The notes under the pieces: generated by a model
Told to the model about the DNA's origin: nothing
The model's input: the letters and a program-made list of their open reading frames with translations, nothing else
The model's database searches: none
Part shown: piece after piece, positions 1-7,738 of the stretch
Layout: every line of letters starts with the position of its first letter
How positions within the stretch are numbered: the stretch's first letter is position 1
Made by a program: the position numbers and the translations under genes
Origin: Candidatus Parabacteroides intestinigallinarum
GTDB lineage: Bacteria; Bacteroidota; Bacteroidia; Bacteroidales; Tannerellaceae
Assembly: GCA_019114945.1 (NCBI GenBank)
Contig: DXEN01000015.1
Coordinates: forward strand, 1 to 51,000
DNA length: 51,000 nucleotides
Direction of reading: 5' to 3'

Positions 1-588
1 GACTATTTGTACCATGGCCAGAACCAATTTATCGGCGTGCATACAGGCGATCATTTGCAAATCCGGACGAAGGAGCGGAACGCTATCGTCACCCGTCTGC
101 GCTCCGAGATCTTCCCGGAGTACATCCTGATCCGCGTCAACGAGTTCGACAAGGTGGCGGTCACCCCGCTGGACGAGTGGATGCGTTATCTGAAGGACGG
201 GGTCATAGCTCCCGACACGACAGCCCCCGGCTTGGGCGAGGCTCGTGAGAAACTGAGATACTATTCCATGACGGACAAGGAGCGTCACGCCTACGACGAG
301 CATTTAAACGCCGTCATGATCCAGAACGACGTGTTGAACACGGCGAAGATGGAAGGTCGGATGGAAGGACTCGTGGAAGGCCGAGCAGAAGGACTTGTGG
401 AAGGCCGAGCGGAAGGCCGAGCAGAAGGTCGAGCAGAAGGTCGAGCGGAAGGTTTGGAGATAGGTCGTGAGGAAGGAGAGAAAAAAGAACGCTTCAAAAA
501 TGCCCGGAATTTCAAGGAGATGGGTGTGCCTCTCGATATTATCGCACGGGCTACCGGCCTTACAATTGAGGAAATCGAGTCTTTGTAA
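1..588 (+). CDS. Rpn family PD-(D/E)XK nuclease/putative transposase, C-terminal part
   Basis: The frame is open from base 1, so the gene begins upstream of the window; 195 residues are visible before the TAA. The visible part contains a Rpn/PDDEXK_2-like middle region (FPEYILIRVNEFDKV, then PLDEWMRYLKDG) and a charged tail built from repeated E-G-R-A/M steps, ending in a helical segment (IIARATGLTIEEIESL). This tail is typical of the family, which in Bacteroidetes is usually annotated as a PD-(D/E)XK nuclease family transposase. The catalytic nuclease core would lie mostly upstream and cannot be checked. These genes are multicopy and fast-evolving. It is convergent with the trp operon, with a hairpin between. 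Family assignment is fairly sure; activity is unknown. Confidence 0.8.
   Translation, partial: DYLYHGQNQFIGVHTGDHLQIRTKERNAIVTRLRSEIFPEYILIRVNEFDKVAVTPLDEWMRYLKDGVIAPDTTAPGLGEAREKLRYYSMTDKERHAYDEHLNAVMIQNDVLNTAKMEGRMEGLVEGRAEGLVEGRAEGRAEGRAEGRAEGLEIGREEGEKKERFKNARNFKEMGVPLDIIARATGLTIEEIESL
347..474 (+). repeat. In-gene 12-bp tandem repeat (GR-x-EG coding)
   Basis: About ten degenerate 12-bp units of the type GAAGGNCGAGCN run in frame inside the Rpn-like gene and encode Glu-Gly-Arg-Ala/Met steps. The unit length is a multiple of three, so copy-number change would lengthen or shorten the tail without a frameshift. Confidence 0.85.
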
Positions 589-666
589 ATGAGATCTAAG
601 AGGTGTTCCCTGAATTGAGCGTTCACAGGCTCGGCTTTGTGGGGCGTACGAATAGCACGGAAAGTA

Positions 667-701
667 AAGGATTGGCATGCGTTTCCCGTATGCCAATCCT
701 T
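667..701. terminator. Bidirectional terminator between rpn-like gene and trpA
   Basis: A perfect 12-bp inverted repeat (AAGGATTGGCAT / ATGCCAATCCTT) with an 11-nt loop lies between the two convergent genes. On the plus strand it is followed by TGTTTTTG and on the minus strand by TTTACTTTCC, so it can end transcription from both sides. Confidence 0.75.
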
Positions 702-718
702 GTTTTTGGGTACACGCT

Positions 719-1492
719 CTATTCCTTTATCGCTTCCAGGAGCTTGTCGATGGCTCGCGTTGGAGTTGGCTCGCTCTTTAGGAGTTGGATGAACTTACTG
801 CCGATGATAGCGCCGGAAGCGTGCGATGCGGCGGCCTCGTAGGTCGCCTTGTTGCTGACACCGAAACCTACCAGATGCGGGTTTCTCAGATTCATGGCGT
901 CGATACGCTGGAAATAGGCCTGCTTTTGCTCGTCGAAACTCTTTTGTGCTCCGGTGGTGGCGGCGCTGGATACCATATAGATAAAGCCGCTGGTGTGCGT
1001 GTCGATGAGGCGGACGCGTTCCTCGGAGGTCTCCGGCGTGATGAGCATGATTATCTTCAGGTCGTATCGCTCGGCGATCGCTTTGTAGTCCGCTATGTAA
1101 TCGGCGTAAGGAAGGTCGGGAATGATCATGCCGTCCACGCCGACCTCCGCACAACTCTCGCAGAAGCGCTCGAAGCCGTACCGCATGATGGGGTTCAGAT
1201 AGCCCATTAGGATAATAGGCATCTTCACCTCTTTCCGGATGTCTTTTAATTGTTGGAACAGCAGGCGCAGGGACATGCCGTTGCGCAAGGCTTGCGTGGC
1301 GGCTTCTTGGATGACGGGGCCGTCCGCCATCGGGTCGGAGAAGGGAATGCCGACCTCTACCATGTCGATACCTTTGGCTTCCAATTCCTTTAGGATGATT
1401 GTCGTGTCGTCCAATCGCGGATAGCCCGCCGTGAAGTAAATCGATAAGATGTTTCCTTTCTTTGTTTGGAATAATGATGTAATACGGTTCAT
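719..1492 (-). CDS. trpA: Tryptophan synthase alpha subunit
   Basis: TrpA cleaves indole-3-glycerol phosphate to indole and glyceraldehyde-3-phosphate and passes indole to TrpB through the alpha2beta2 tunnel. The 257-residue protein has the family signature [15 protein letters not shown] near residues 45-60, which holds the catalytic Glu and Asp, and the phosphate-binding end (GFGVSNKAT, then GAIIGSKFI). Length is normal. It is the last gene of the trp operon, 27 bp after trpF across an AT-rich repeat, and is followed by a hairpin terminator. Distance from trpB, the first gene, is typical of the Bacteroidetes order BEGDCFA. Confidence 0.97.
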   Translation of the reverse strand: MNRITSLFQTKKGNILSIYFTAGYPRLDDTTIILKELEAKGIDMVEVGIPFSDPMADGPVIQEAATQALRNGMSLRLLFQQLKDIRKEVKMPIILMGYLNPIMRYGFERFCESCAEVGVDGMIIPDLPYADYIADYKAIAERYDLKIIMLITPETSEERVRLIDTHTSGFIYMVSSAATTGAQKSFDEQKQAYFQRIDAMNLRNPHLVGFGVSNKATYEAAASHASGAIIGSKFIQLLKSEPTPTRAIDKLLEAIKE

Positions 1493-1494
1493 AC

Positions 1495-1527
1495 TATTTT
1501 AAATTTCAGATTTCAGATTTCAAATTG
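1495..1527. repeat. AT-rich intergenic repeat (ATTTCAGATTTC type)
   Basis: The trpF/trpA junction is filled by reiterated AAATTTCAGATTTCAGATTTC, running into the trpF stop codon. The same vocabulary recurs upstream of the small peptide gene (34996-35157) and between the ATPase B and D genes (47318-47356). Confidence 0.7.
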
Positions 1528-2134
1528 CCCGGATAAACGCCGATAGTTTCTCGATATCTTTCAGGCCCGGCTCGCGCTCGAAACCGCTATTGAGGTCGAT
1601 GCCGGCGAGGCGTGGGTGACGGAAACTCTGGATCGCTTCCTCGTGGCCCGGACGGATACCGCCGCTCAACAGGAACGGTGTCTCGCCCTTATATTCCGCC
1701 AGGACAGACCAATCGAAGGGACGACCCGAACCTCCGTACCCTGCGCAGCGGGTATCGAACAGGAAATAATCCACCCGGCCCTCGTAGGCTTGCGTCCGTT
1801 CCAGGTCCTCCCGCGTGGCGACGGGAAAAGCCTTGATTAAAGAATATCCCCTTTTCTGTAAGGCATAGCAATCGTCCAGCGACTCTTCTCCGTGCAGTTG
1901 CAGGTAGTCCAACCGGCAAGTCCGTGCGGTCGCCATCATTCGCTCCGGGCTGGCGTTGACGAACACGCCGACCCGTTTGGCGTGAATCGCTTCCAGATCC
2001 AGCCGCGCCAACTCGTCGGGCTCTACGTAGCGGGGCGAGCGGGGGTAGAAGATGAAGCCGAGCCACTGGACGCCTAATTGGGCGACCTCTCGGATATTCC
2101 GTTCGTCGCGCATGCCACATACTTTAATAATCAT
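1520..2134 (-). CDS. trpF: Phosphoribosylanthranilate isomerase
   Basis: TrpF performs the Amadori rearrangement of N-(5-phosphoribosyl)anthranilate to CdRP. The start is the ATG at 2134, which overlaps the trpC stop as ATGA; the frame stays open further upstream but that stretch is only antisense-frame noise within trpC. The 204-residue protein opens with the classical IKVCGMRDERNI (general-base Cys in KxCG) and ends with the phosphate-binding LSGGIRP and GIDLNSGFE motifs containing the catalytic Asp. Single-domain (beta/alpha)8 barrel of normal length, separate from TrpC as usual in Bacteroidetes. Confidence 0.96.
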   Translation of the reverse strand: MIIKVCGMRDERNIREVAQLGVQWLGFIFYPRSPRYVEPDELARLDLEAIHAKRVGVFVNASPERMMATARTCRLDYLQLHGEESLDDCYALQKRGYSLIKAFPVATREDLERTQAYEGRVDYFLFDTRCAGYGGSGRPFDWSVLAEYKGETPFLLSGGIRPGHEEAIQSFRHPRLAGIDLNSGFEREPGLKDIEKLSAFIRAI

Positions 2135-2925
2135 GATAGTCCTCCTATAAAGTGGGCCAAGGTGTCGCCCGGGTTCTTTGTTCGCATGAAGGTCTCTCCG
2201 ATCAGGAAGCCTTGGAATCCGGCCTCGCGCAATTGGCGTACGGTATCGGTATGCGCGATTCCGCTCTCGGAGACGAGGAGCGGGCCGAGGCCCCGCAGCC
2301 GGTCGGCGAGGCGGACGGAGTTCTCCACGTCGGTATGGAACGTGCCGAGGTGACGGTTGTTCACGCCCAGCATATCGGTCGACTCGTCCACGTAATCCAA
2401 CTCTTTTTCTGAATGAATCTCCAATAACACTTCCAGGTTCAGGCCGTGGGCGGTGTCCGTCAATACGCGGCACTCCTCGCGGGTGAGGGCCGCGGCTATC
2501 AGGAGAACCGCATCGGCGCCCATCACCTTGGCTTGGAACAGCTGGTAGGTGTCGATGATGAAATCTTTGCGGAGCAAGGGCAGGTTCGCGAGGTGGCGGG
2601 CTTTCCGGAGGTCGCCCAGCGCACCGCCGAAGAACTTCCCGTCGGTCAGGACGGAGCAGGCAGAGGCGCCTCCGGCCTCGTACGCCGGCACGACATCGGC
2701 TACCTCCGCACGAGGGTGCAACCAACCCTTGGAGGGGCTTTTCCGTTTGAACTCGGCGATGATGCCATAGGGCGACGACGCCAGCGCCTCGCGCATGGAG
2801 CGGGTGGGGCGCTCCAGCCGGTCGCCGCCCAAGGAGAGCAACGTCTGGAGACTTACCGCCGCCTTTTGCCGCTCCACCTCCATGCGTTTGTTCGCGATAA
2901 TATCCCGTAAGATGTCTTTTTCCAT
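2131..2925 (-). CDS. trpC: Indole-3-glycerol phosphate synthase
   Basis: TrpC closes the indole ring, converting CdRP to indole-3-glycerol phosphate with loss of CO2 and water. The 264-residue protein has the active-site stretch IIAEFKRKSPSKGWL (catalytic Lys of KRxSPS), LLRKDFIID with the second Lys, and the phosphate-site LLVSESGI. The start ATG at 2925 lies 12 bp after trpD, and the stop overlaps the trpF start by four bases, indicating translational coupling. Normal length, not fused to TrpF. Confidence 0.97.
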   Translation of the reverse strand: MEKDILRDIIANKRMEVERQKAAVSLQTLLSLGGDRLERPTRSMREALASSPYGIIAEFKRKSPSKGWLHPRAEVADVVPAYEAGGASACSVLTDGKFFGGALGDLRKARHLANLPLLRKDFIIDTYQLFQAKVMGADAVLLIAAALTREECRVLTDTAHGLNLEVLLEIHSEKELDYVDESTDMLGVNNRHLGTFHTDVENSVRLADRLRGLGPLLVSESGIAHTDTVRQLREAGFQGFLIGETFMRTKNPGDTLAHFIGGLS

Positions 2926-2937
2926 AGAACTCGTTTT

Positions 2938-3933
2938 TTAATGATTTAAAGATAAAAACTTACGAAACGTGGCCAACGCCCGTTTGCTTTCCAGCGACTC
3001 GCGGGCTTCGGCGATGCATTCCTCTATCTTTTTCTCGGGGCGGATGACTTGGATGGCAAAGGCGGAATTGACAATTACGCAATTCCTTTGGGCTTCGGTG
3101 GCCGTGCCCTCCAGCACGGCGTCGAAGATGCGGGCCGCCTCCTCCGGTGTAGCCCCGCCGTCGAGGTCGGCTTCCTCGCATCGCTTGAAGCCTAACATCT
3201 CGGGCGTGTAGAGTTTCTCTTTCTCCGGCGTAGCTATCTTGAACTCGGCCGTGAGCGATATCTCGTCGTAGCCGTCCAAGCTGTGCACCACGGCGAAGCG
3301 GGTGTCGCTCTCCTGATACGTATAATTATAGAGGCGCAGCAGCGGCAGGTTGTATGCGCCCAGCAACTGGTAGGCGGGCATCGCCGGGTTGACCAGCGGG
3401 CCGAGCATGTTGAAGAAGCTGCGCACGCCCAGGTTCTTCCGGACGGGTGCCACCGCCTTCAGCGCCGGATTGAACAAGGGGGCGTGAAGGTAGGCGATGT
3501 GGCAAGTCTCCATCGACATTCGCAGCTTGTCCGGGTCGTTCGTGAACTTCACGCCGTGCCGCTCCATCACGTTGCTGGCTCCGCTCACCGAGGTGGCGCC
3601 GTAGTTGCCGTGCTTCACCACGTTGTAGCCTGCCCCGGCCACCACGAAGCAGGAGCAGGTGCTGATGTTGAAGGTGTTCTTTCCGTCGCCTCCGGTGCCA
3701 ACGATGTCGATGGGCCGGTATTCGCTCAGGTCTACCGGCATGCGCATCTCCAGCAAGGCGTCCCGGAAGCCGGCCAGCTCCTCCACGGAGATGCTGCGCA
3801 TCAGGAATACGGTGATGAGGCTGGCTATCTGCGCGTCGTTGTAACGGCCTTTCGCGATGTCTTGGAGTATGTTTCTCGCCTCTTCCTTCCCTAAATATTG
3901 ATGTTCGAATAATCGGTATAAAAGTTGTCTCAT
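2938..3933 (-). CDS. trpD: Anthranilate phosphoribosyltransferase
   Basis: TrpD transfers phosphoribose from PRPP to anthranilate. The 331-residue protein carries the PRPP-binding signature GTGGDGKNTFNIST near residue 80, KHGNYGATS and the anthranilate-site RNLGVRSFFNMLGPL. It is a stand-alone enzyme, not fused to the glutamine amidotransferase TrpG as in enterobacteria. The 162-bp gap to trpG is the longest inside the operon and holds a tandem dyad repeat array, so it could alter the ratio of upstream to downstream gene expression (inference). Confidence 0.97.
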   Translation of the reverse strand: MRQLLYRLFEHQYLGKEEARNILQDIAKGRYNDAQIASLITVFLMRSISVEELAGFRDALLEMRMPVDLSEYRPIDIVGTGGDGKNTFNISTCSCFVVAGAGYNVVKHGNYGATSVSGASNVMERHGVKFTNDPDKLRMSMETCHIAYLHAPLFNPALKAVAPVRKNLGVRSFFNMLGPLVNPAMPAYQLLGAYNLPLLRLYNYTYQESDTRFAVVHSLDGYDEISLTAEFKIATPEKEKLYTPEMLGFKRCEEADLDGGATPEEAARIFDAVLEGTATEAQRNCVIVNSAFAIQVIRPEKKIEECIAEARESLESKRALATFRKFLSLNH

Positions 3934-4001
3934 CTTGTTTTTCTATATGTTTGATATGTTTGGATTCATTTTTATCGATAGAGCGATTCTGTTTCTCCCT
4001 A

Positions 4002-4091
4002 TGGAACAAAGTGTGCCATCCCAGTGGAACAAAGTGTTTCATCCGTATGAAACAAACTGTTTCTTCGAGTGAAACAAATTGTTTCATCGGA
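4002..4091. repeat. Tandem 22-23 bp dyad repeats between trpG and trpD
   Basis: Four units begin at 4002, 4025, 4048 and 4070 (periods 23, 23, 22). Each contains GAACA/GAAACA-AA-NTGTTTC-type dyad symmetry; the last two read GAAACAAACTGTTTC and GAAACAAATTGTTTC, and the first is degenerate. A half-unit GATTCTGTTTC precedes the array at about 3986. In RNA each unit can fold as a small hairpin; as DNA each is a possible protein site. Confidence 0.85.
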
Positions 4092-4095
4092 GGGA

Positions 4096-4662
4096 TTATG
4101 TCCTCAGCCAATTCTCGATGATTGTTTTCCCTTGGGGAGTCAGGACGGATTCCGGGTGGAACTGGATACCCCGCACGTCGTAGATGCGATGGCGCAAGCC
4201 CATGATTTGTCCCTCGATGACATCCTCGGCGGTGATTTCCAAGCAGTCCGGGAAATCCTCCCGGGATACGACCCACGAGTGGTAGCGGCCTACCCGTATG
4301 TTTTTCCCAAGCCTGCGGAAGAGCGGGTCGTCGGCGATAATCCGCACGTCGGAGCAGACGCCGTGGTAGACCTCCGTCAGGTTGACCAGCTTCGCACCGA
4401 ACGCCTCGCCGATGGCTTGCTCGCCCAGGCAGACGCCCAGGATGCTTTTCGTGGGGGCGTAGGCGCGGATGAGCGGGAGCAGGATGCCCGCCTCCTCCGG
4501 GATGCCCGGCCCGGGCGAGAGGAGTATCTTGTCGAAACGGGCCACCTCTTCGAGGGAAATCTTGTCGTTGCGGCGGATCTCCACGTCCGCCCCGAACTCC
4601 TTCAGCATATGCGCCAGGTTGTAGGTGAAGGAATCGTAATTGTCCAATAATAAGATATTCAT
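4096..4662 (-). CDS. trpG: Anthranilate synthase component II (glutamine amidotransferase)
   Basis: TrpG supplies ammonia from glutamine to TrpE. The 188-residue class I amidotransferase shows the N-terminal LLLDNYDSFTYN, oxyanion region LLSPGPGIP, nucleophile Cys in GVCLGEQAIGEAFG (the usual GHQ is GEQ here) and the His-Glu dyad in GIQFHPES. Stand-alone length is normal. It sits between trpE and trpD; a role shared with para-aminobenzoate synthase is possible in organisms with one amidotransferase, but the operon position argues for tryptophan. Confidence 0.96.
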   Translation of the reverse strand: MNILLLDNYDSFTYNLAHMLKEFGADVEIRRNDKISLEEVARFDKILLSPGPGIPEEAGILLPLIRAYAPTKSILGVCLGEQAIGEAFGAKLVNLTEVYHGVCSDVRIIADDPLFRRLGKNIRVGRYHSWVVSREDFPDCLEITAEDVIEGQIMGLRHRIYDVRGIQFHPESVLTPQGKTIIENWLRT

Positions 4663-4690
4663 TGAGTCTTCGTGTTTGAATCGTACATGG

Positions 4691-4729
4691 TTAATTGTCC
4701 ATTATCAATTATCAATTGTCAATTGATAA
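4691..4729. repeat. AT-rich CAATTGTCAATTG-type intergenic repeat
   Basis: Overlapping copies of ATTATCAATT and CAATTGTCAATTG fill the trpE-trpG junction and extend into the last codons of trpE. The same motif (AATTGACAATTGAC) recurs near 35070-35095. Such elements are common between Bacteroidetes genes; function is unknown. Confidence 0.65.
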
Positions 4730-6122
4730 GCTTCTCCGCCAGGTCTATCGCCTTCTTCAGCGCGCCCAGCTTGTTGTTCACCTCTTGCAGCTCCCGCTCG
4801 TCGTCGCTCTTGGCCACGATTCCGGCTCCCGCTTGATAGTAGAGCGTGTTGCCCCGGCTCACGAAGGAGCGGATGGTGATGGCCTGGTTCAGATCGCCGT
4901 TCATCCCGATGAAGCCGATGCATCCGCCGTACGCACCCCGGTTGTGCCTCTCCAGGTCGGTGATGAGCTGCATGGCCCTGACTTTCGGCGCGCCGCTCAA
5001 GGTGCCGGCGGGGAAGGTGTCGATGTAGGTCTTTATCGGGTCGCTCTCCGCGTCGATATCGCCGCTCACCCGCGAGACGAGGTGGATGACGTGGCTGTAG
5101 TATTGCGTCTCCTTGTAGAAGTCCACCCGCACGTCGTGAGCGTTGCGGCTCAAGTCGTTGCGGGCGAGGTCCACCAGCATCACGTGCTCGGCGTTCTCTT
5201 TCGGGTCGTTCAGCAACGCTTCGGTACGCCGCTTGTCCTCCTCGATATCGCCGGTGCGGAAGGCGGTTCCCGCAATGGGGTCGATCGAGGCGCGCCCGTC
5301 TTTCACCTTGCAATGCGTCTCGGGCGAAGAGCCGAAGATGCGGAAGCCGCCGAAGTCGAAATAGAACAGGTAGGGCGATGGGTTGATGCTGCGCAACGCC
5401 CGGTAGACCTTGAAGTCGTCTCCCTTGAAGGGTTGCTCGAAACGGCGGCTCAGCACGATTTGGAAGACATCGCCCCGCAGGCAATGCCTGATACCTTGGC
5501 GCGCCATCGCCCGGTACTCCTCGTCGGTGATGGGCGAGGTCTCCGGGCCGGCGGTCTGGAAGTTGTACGAGGCGAAGTTGCGGTTGCGGATGAGCGTCTC
5601 TATCCCTTCCAGCTCGCTCTTCTCGCCGGGCTCCAGCAGCTCAATAAGCGTAAGCTCGTTCTTGAAGTGGTCGAAGACGAGGATGTACTTATATAATATG
5701 TATAGCATATCGGGCGCGTCGTTCTCCTCGTGGTGCGCCTCCATGACCGGCACCGGCTCGAAATAGCGTACCGCGTCGAACGCCGTGTAGCCGAACAGTC
5801 CGCAAGCGTCTTTGTCGTCCCCCTCGATGTGGAAACGGTGGATGAAAGCGTCCATCGCTTTCGCCACGCCGTAGGAGTCGGAGAGGGGCGTTTCCTCCCG
5901 TTTCCCGTTGGGAAAGATAGCGGTACAAGTACCGTTATTGACGCTTACGCTCGCCAAGGGGCGGAGTGCGATGAAGGAGAGGCTGTTCTCGTTCCCGTGA
6001 AAGTCCGAGCTTTCCAGCAAGGCCGACTCCGGGTAGATGTCGCGTACTTTCAGGTAGATGCTGACGGGCGTATGCAGGTCGCCCATCACCTTTTTACTGT
6101 TTGTCTTGAATGCGTAAGTCAT
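4719..6122 (-). CDS. trpE: Anthranilate synthase component I
   Basis: TrpE converts chorismate to anthranilate using ammonia from TrpG, the committed step of the pathway. The 467-residue protein has the N-terminal Trp feedback-site motif SALLESSD (LLES) and the C-terminal chorismate-binding domain with IVLSRRFE, FGSSPETH, PIAGTAFRTGD, LVDLARNDLSR and GTLSGAPKVRAM. Retention of the LLES motif predicts allosteric inhibition by tryptophan in addition to the leader attenuator. The start overlaps the trpB stop (ATGA), so translation is probably coupled. Confidence 0.97.
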   Translation of the reverse strand: MTYAFKTNSKKVMGDLHTPVSIYLKVRDIYPESALLESSDFHGNENSLSFIALRPLASVSVNNGTCTAIFPNGKREETPLSDSYGVAKAMDAFIHRFHIEGDDKDACGLFGYTAFDAVRYFEPVPVMEAHHEENDAPDMLYILYKYILVFDHFKNELTLIELLEPGEKSELEGIETLIRNRNFASYNFQTAGPETSPITDEEYRAMARQGIRHCLRGDVFQIVLSRRFEQPFKGDDFKVYRALRSINPSPYLFYFDFGGFRIFGSSPETHCKVKDGRASIDPIAGTAFRTGDIEEDKRRTEALLNDPKENAEHVMLVDLARNDLSRNAHDVRVDFYKETQYYSHVIHLVSRVSGDIDAESDPIKTYIDTFPAGTLSGAPKVRAMQLITDLERHNRGAYGGCIGFIGMNGDLNQAITIRSFVSRGNTLYYQAGAGIVAKSDDERELQEVNNKLGALKKAIDLAEKLIN

Positions 6123-7312
6123 AAATCGCGGATGTTTAAGTTCTTGATATAAGTGTCCATGTCCTTGTCGCCGCGGCCGGAAACGGTCAGTACGACCACC
6201 GTTCCGGGGGCGAACTCTACTTTTGGCAATGCGCCCAAGGCATGTGCGCTTTCCAACGCCGGGATGATGCCCTCCATGCGGGTCAGCTCGAAAGCGGCGT
6301 TCAGCGCCTCATCGTCGTTGATGGCGAGAACGCGAGCCCGTCCCGTGGCGGAAAGATTGGCGTGAATCGGTCCGATACCCGGATAATCCAGCCCGGCGGA
6401 GATGGAGTAAGGCTCCTCGATTTGCCCGTCTTCATCCTGCATCACCAAGGTGCGTGCGCCGTGTATGATGCCCTCTTTCCCCAATTGAATGGTGGCGGCG
6501 CTCATGCCGGAGAGGATGCCTTTCCCACCGGCCTCCGCGAGGATAATCTTTACCCGCTCGTCGTCCACGTAATGGTAAATCGTGCCGGCGGCGTTGCTCC
6601 CTCCGCCTACGCAGGCGATGAGGTAGTCCGGATAATCGCGGCCTTCTTTTTCCATCAGTTGTTTCTTTATCTCCGCGCTGATGACGGATTGCAGGCGGGC
6701 CACCATGTCCGGATAAGGATGCGGACCGACGGTGGAACCGATGATATAGTGCGTGTCCGACGGATGGCAGCACCAGTCGCGTATCGCCTCGTTGGTGGCG
6801 TCCTTCAAGGTCATGTTGCCGGAGGTCACGGGGACGACGATCGCTCCCAGCATCTCCATCTTCTGTACGTTGGCGTGTTGGCGTTCCACGTCGGTCTTGC
6901 CCATGTACACCACGCATTTCATGTCCATCAGGGCGCATACGGTGGCGGTGGCCACGCCATGCTGACCGGCTCCGGTCTCCGCTATGATGCGGCTCTTGCC
7001 CATACGTCGTGCCAGCAGGATCTGGCCGATCGTGTTATTAATCTTATGCGCCCCGGTATGGTTGAGGTCTTCCCGCTTCAGGTAAATCTTGCAGCCGTAT
7101 TTATCGCTCAATCGTTTCGCCAGATAGAGCGGAGAGGGTCTGCCCACGTAATCGCGCAAGAGCTGGTCGAACTCCCGCTTGAAATCGTCGCTCTCCAATA
7201 TCTTTAGATAATTGTCCCGCAAATCTTGCACGCATTGGTGCAATATCTCCGGGATGTAAGCTCCTCCGAACCTTCCGTAGTAGCCATTCTTGTCAACTTG
7301 ATACGTTTTCAT
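6119..7312 (-). CDS. trpB: Tryptophan synthase beta subunit
   Basis: TrpB is the PLP enzyme that condenses indole with serine to give tryptophan. The 397-residue protein begins with the typical YGRFGGAYIPE, carries the PLP lysine in HTGAHKINN (about residue 90), ETGAGQHGVATATV, and the phosphate-binding CVGGGSNA. It is the TrpB1 type that pairs with TrpA. It is the first structural gene of the operon, about 50 nt downstream of the attenuator hairpin, so it is directly under leader control. Confidence 0.97.
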   Translation of the reverse strand: MKTYQVDKNGYYGRFGGAYIPEILHQCVQDLRDNYLKILESDDFKREFDQLLRDYVGRPSPLYLAKRLSDKYGCKIYLKREDLNHTGAHKINNTIGQILLARRMGKSRIIAETGAGQHGVATATVCALMDMKCVVYMGKTDVERQHANVQKMEMLGAIVVPVTSGNMTLKDATNEAIRDWCCHPSDTHYIIGSTVGPHPYPDMVARLQSVISAEIKKQLMEKEGRDYPDYLIACVGGGSNAAGTIYHYVDDERVKIILAEAGGKGILSGMSAATIQLGKEGIIHGARTLVMQDEDGQIEEPYSISAGLDYPGIGPIHANLSATGRARVLAINDDEALNAAFELTRMEGIIPALESAHALGALPKVEFAPGTVVVLTVSGRGDKDMDTYIKNLNIRDL

Positions 7313-7361
7313 CTTTGTCTTATCGTTGTTTGAATATTGTTCATTTCGCTATTTCGTGCAA

Positions 7362-7405
7362 AAAGAAAAGAGGTCCGCCGCAAGTGCGACAGACCTCTTT
7401 TCTTT
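7362..7405 (-). terminator. Attenuator terminator of the trp leader
   Basis: Read on the minus strand, a 17-bp core stem (GAAAAGAGGTC... / ...GACCTCTTTTC, two U-G wobbles) with a 4-nt loop is extended to 20 bp by A-U pairs, and the transcript then has a run of five U. It lies between the Trp-rich leader peptide and trpB, the position expected of an attenuator. The 7-nt segment at 7458-7464 inside the leader peptide gene is complementary to the loop and start of the 3' arm of this hairpin (7378-7384), a possible antiterminator pairing. Confidence 0.88.
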
Positions 7406-7450
7406 ATCTCGTGTTCCTTTTACTCGTAAATACATATAGGCCTTCGTCCC

Positions 7451-7513
7451 TTACGACCTTGCGGGTTGTACGGAGCGCCACCACCAATATGTATTTACTA
7501 TAAATGTTCTCAT
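7451..7513 (-). CDS. trpL: trp operon leader peptide (20 aa, three consecutive Trp)
   Basis: The ATG at 7513 opens a 20-codon frame ending in TAA at 7451. Residues 10-12 are encoded by TGG TGG TGG (7478-7486), preceded by VNTY. Three adjacent Trp codons in 20, between a consensus promoter and a terminator in front of trpB, are the hallmark of ribosome-mediated attenuation. Just before the Trp codons the sequence at 7487-7498 forms a perfect 12-bp complement with 7426-7437 downstream of the stop codon, a leader hairpin that a stalled ribosome would open. An AATAAGG stretch lies just upstream of the start. No homolog comparison was possible, but the codon run is hard to explain otherwise. Confidence 0.9.
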   Translation of the reverse strand: MRTFIVNTYWWWRSVQPARS

Positions 7514-7539
7514 TGCCTTATTTGCTATCTTAACGACGG

Positions 7540-7570
7540 CAAATATAGAGATTGTTTGGCAAATAGCAAA
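7540..7570 (-). promoter_or_regulatory. trp operon promoter, Bacteroidetes consensus
   Basis: On the minus strand TTTG (7570-7567) is followed after exactly 19 nt by TATATTTG (7547-7540), a perfect match to the Bacteroidetes sigma-70 consensus TTTG-N19-21-TAnnTTTG. The predicted start is near 7534, about 20 nt before the leader peptide ATG. Confidence 0.85.
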
Positions 7571-7705
7571 CGAAAACGGATTTTTTTTATAAAAAAGCGC
7601 TGCGCTTTTCCGTTGAGAGGAGTAAATACATGTGTCGTATTCGTGATGGATGGCGGATATTTCTTCTTCCCGCATGGGAATCGTGGAAGGTTTTGGATAA
7701 AATAC

Positions 7706-7713
7706 TACTTTTG
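7706..7713 (+). promoter_or_regulatory. Possible -7 box of the NikR-like gene
   Basis: TACTTTTG matches TAnnTTTG, 25 nt upstream of the ATG at 7739. No clear TTTG is found at the -33 position, so this is a partial promoter match. It is divergent from the trp promoter. Confidence 0.45.
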
Positions 7714-7738
7714 TCTCGGAATTATAAAAAAGGAAGCT

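Noticed and set aside
2134-2725. N-terminal extension of TrpF
   Set aside because: It is antisense-frame sequence within trpC; the real start is the ATG overlapping the trpC stop.
7590-7612. AAAAGCGC-T-GCGCTTTT palindrome upstream of the trp promoter as a terminator
   Set aside because: The loop would be a single base and there is no gene end; it may be an operator, but no evidence.
7466-7738. N-terminal extension of the NikR-like protein
   Set aside because: The extra residues are not family-like, they overlap the trp promoter and leader, and a good ribosome site and ATG exist at 7739.
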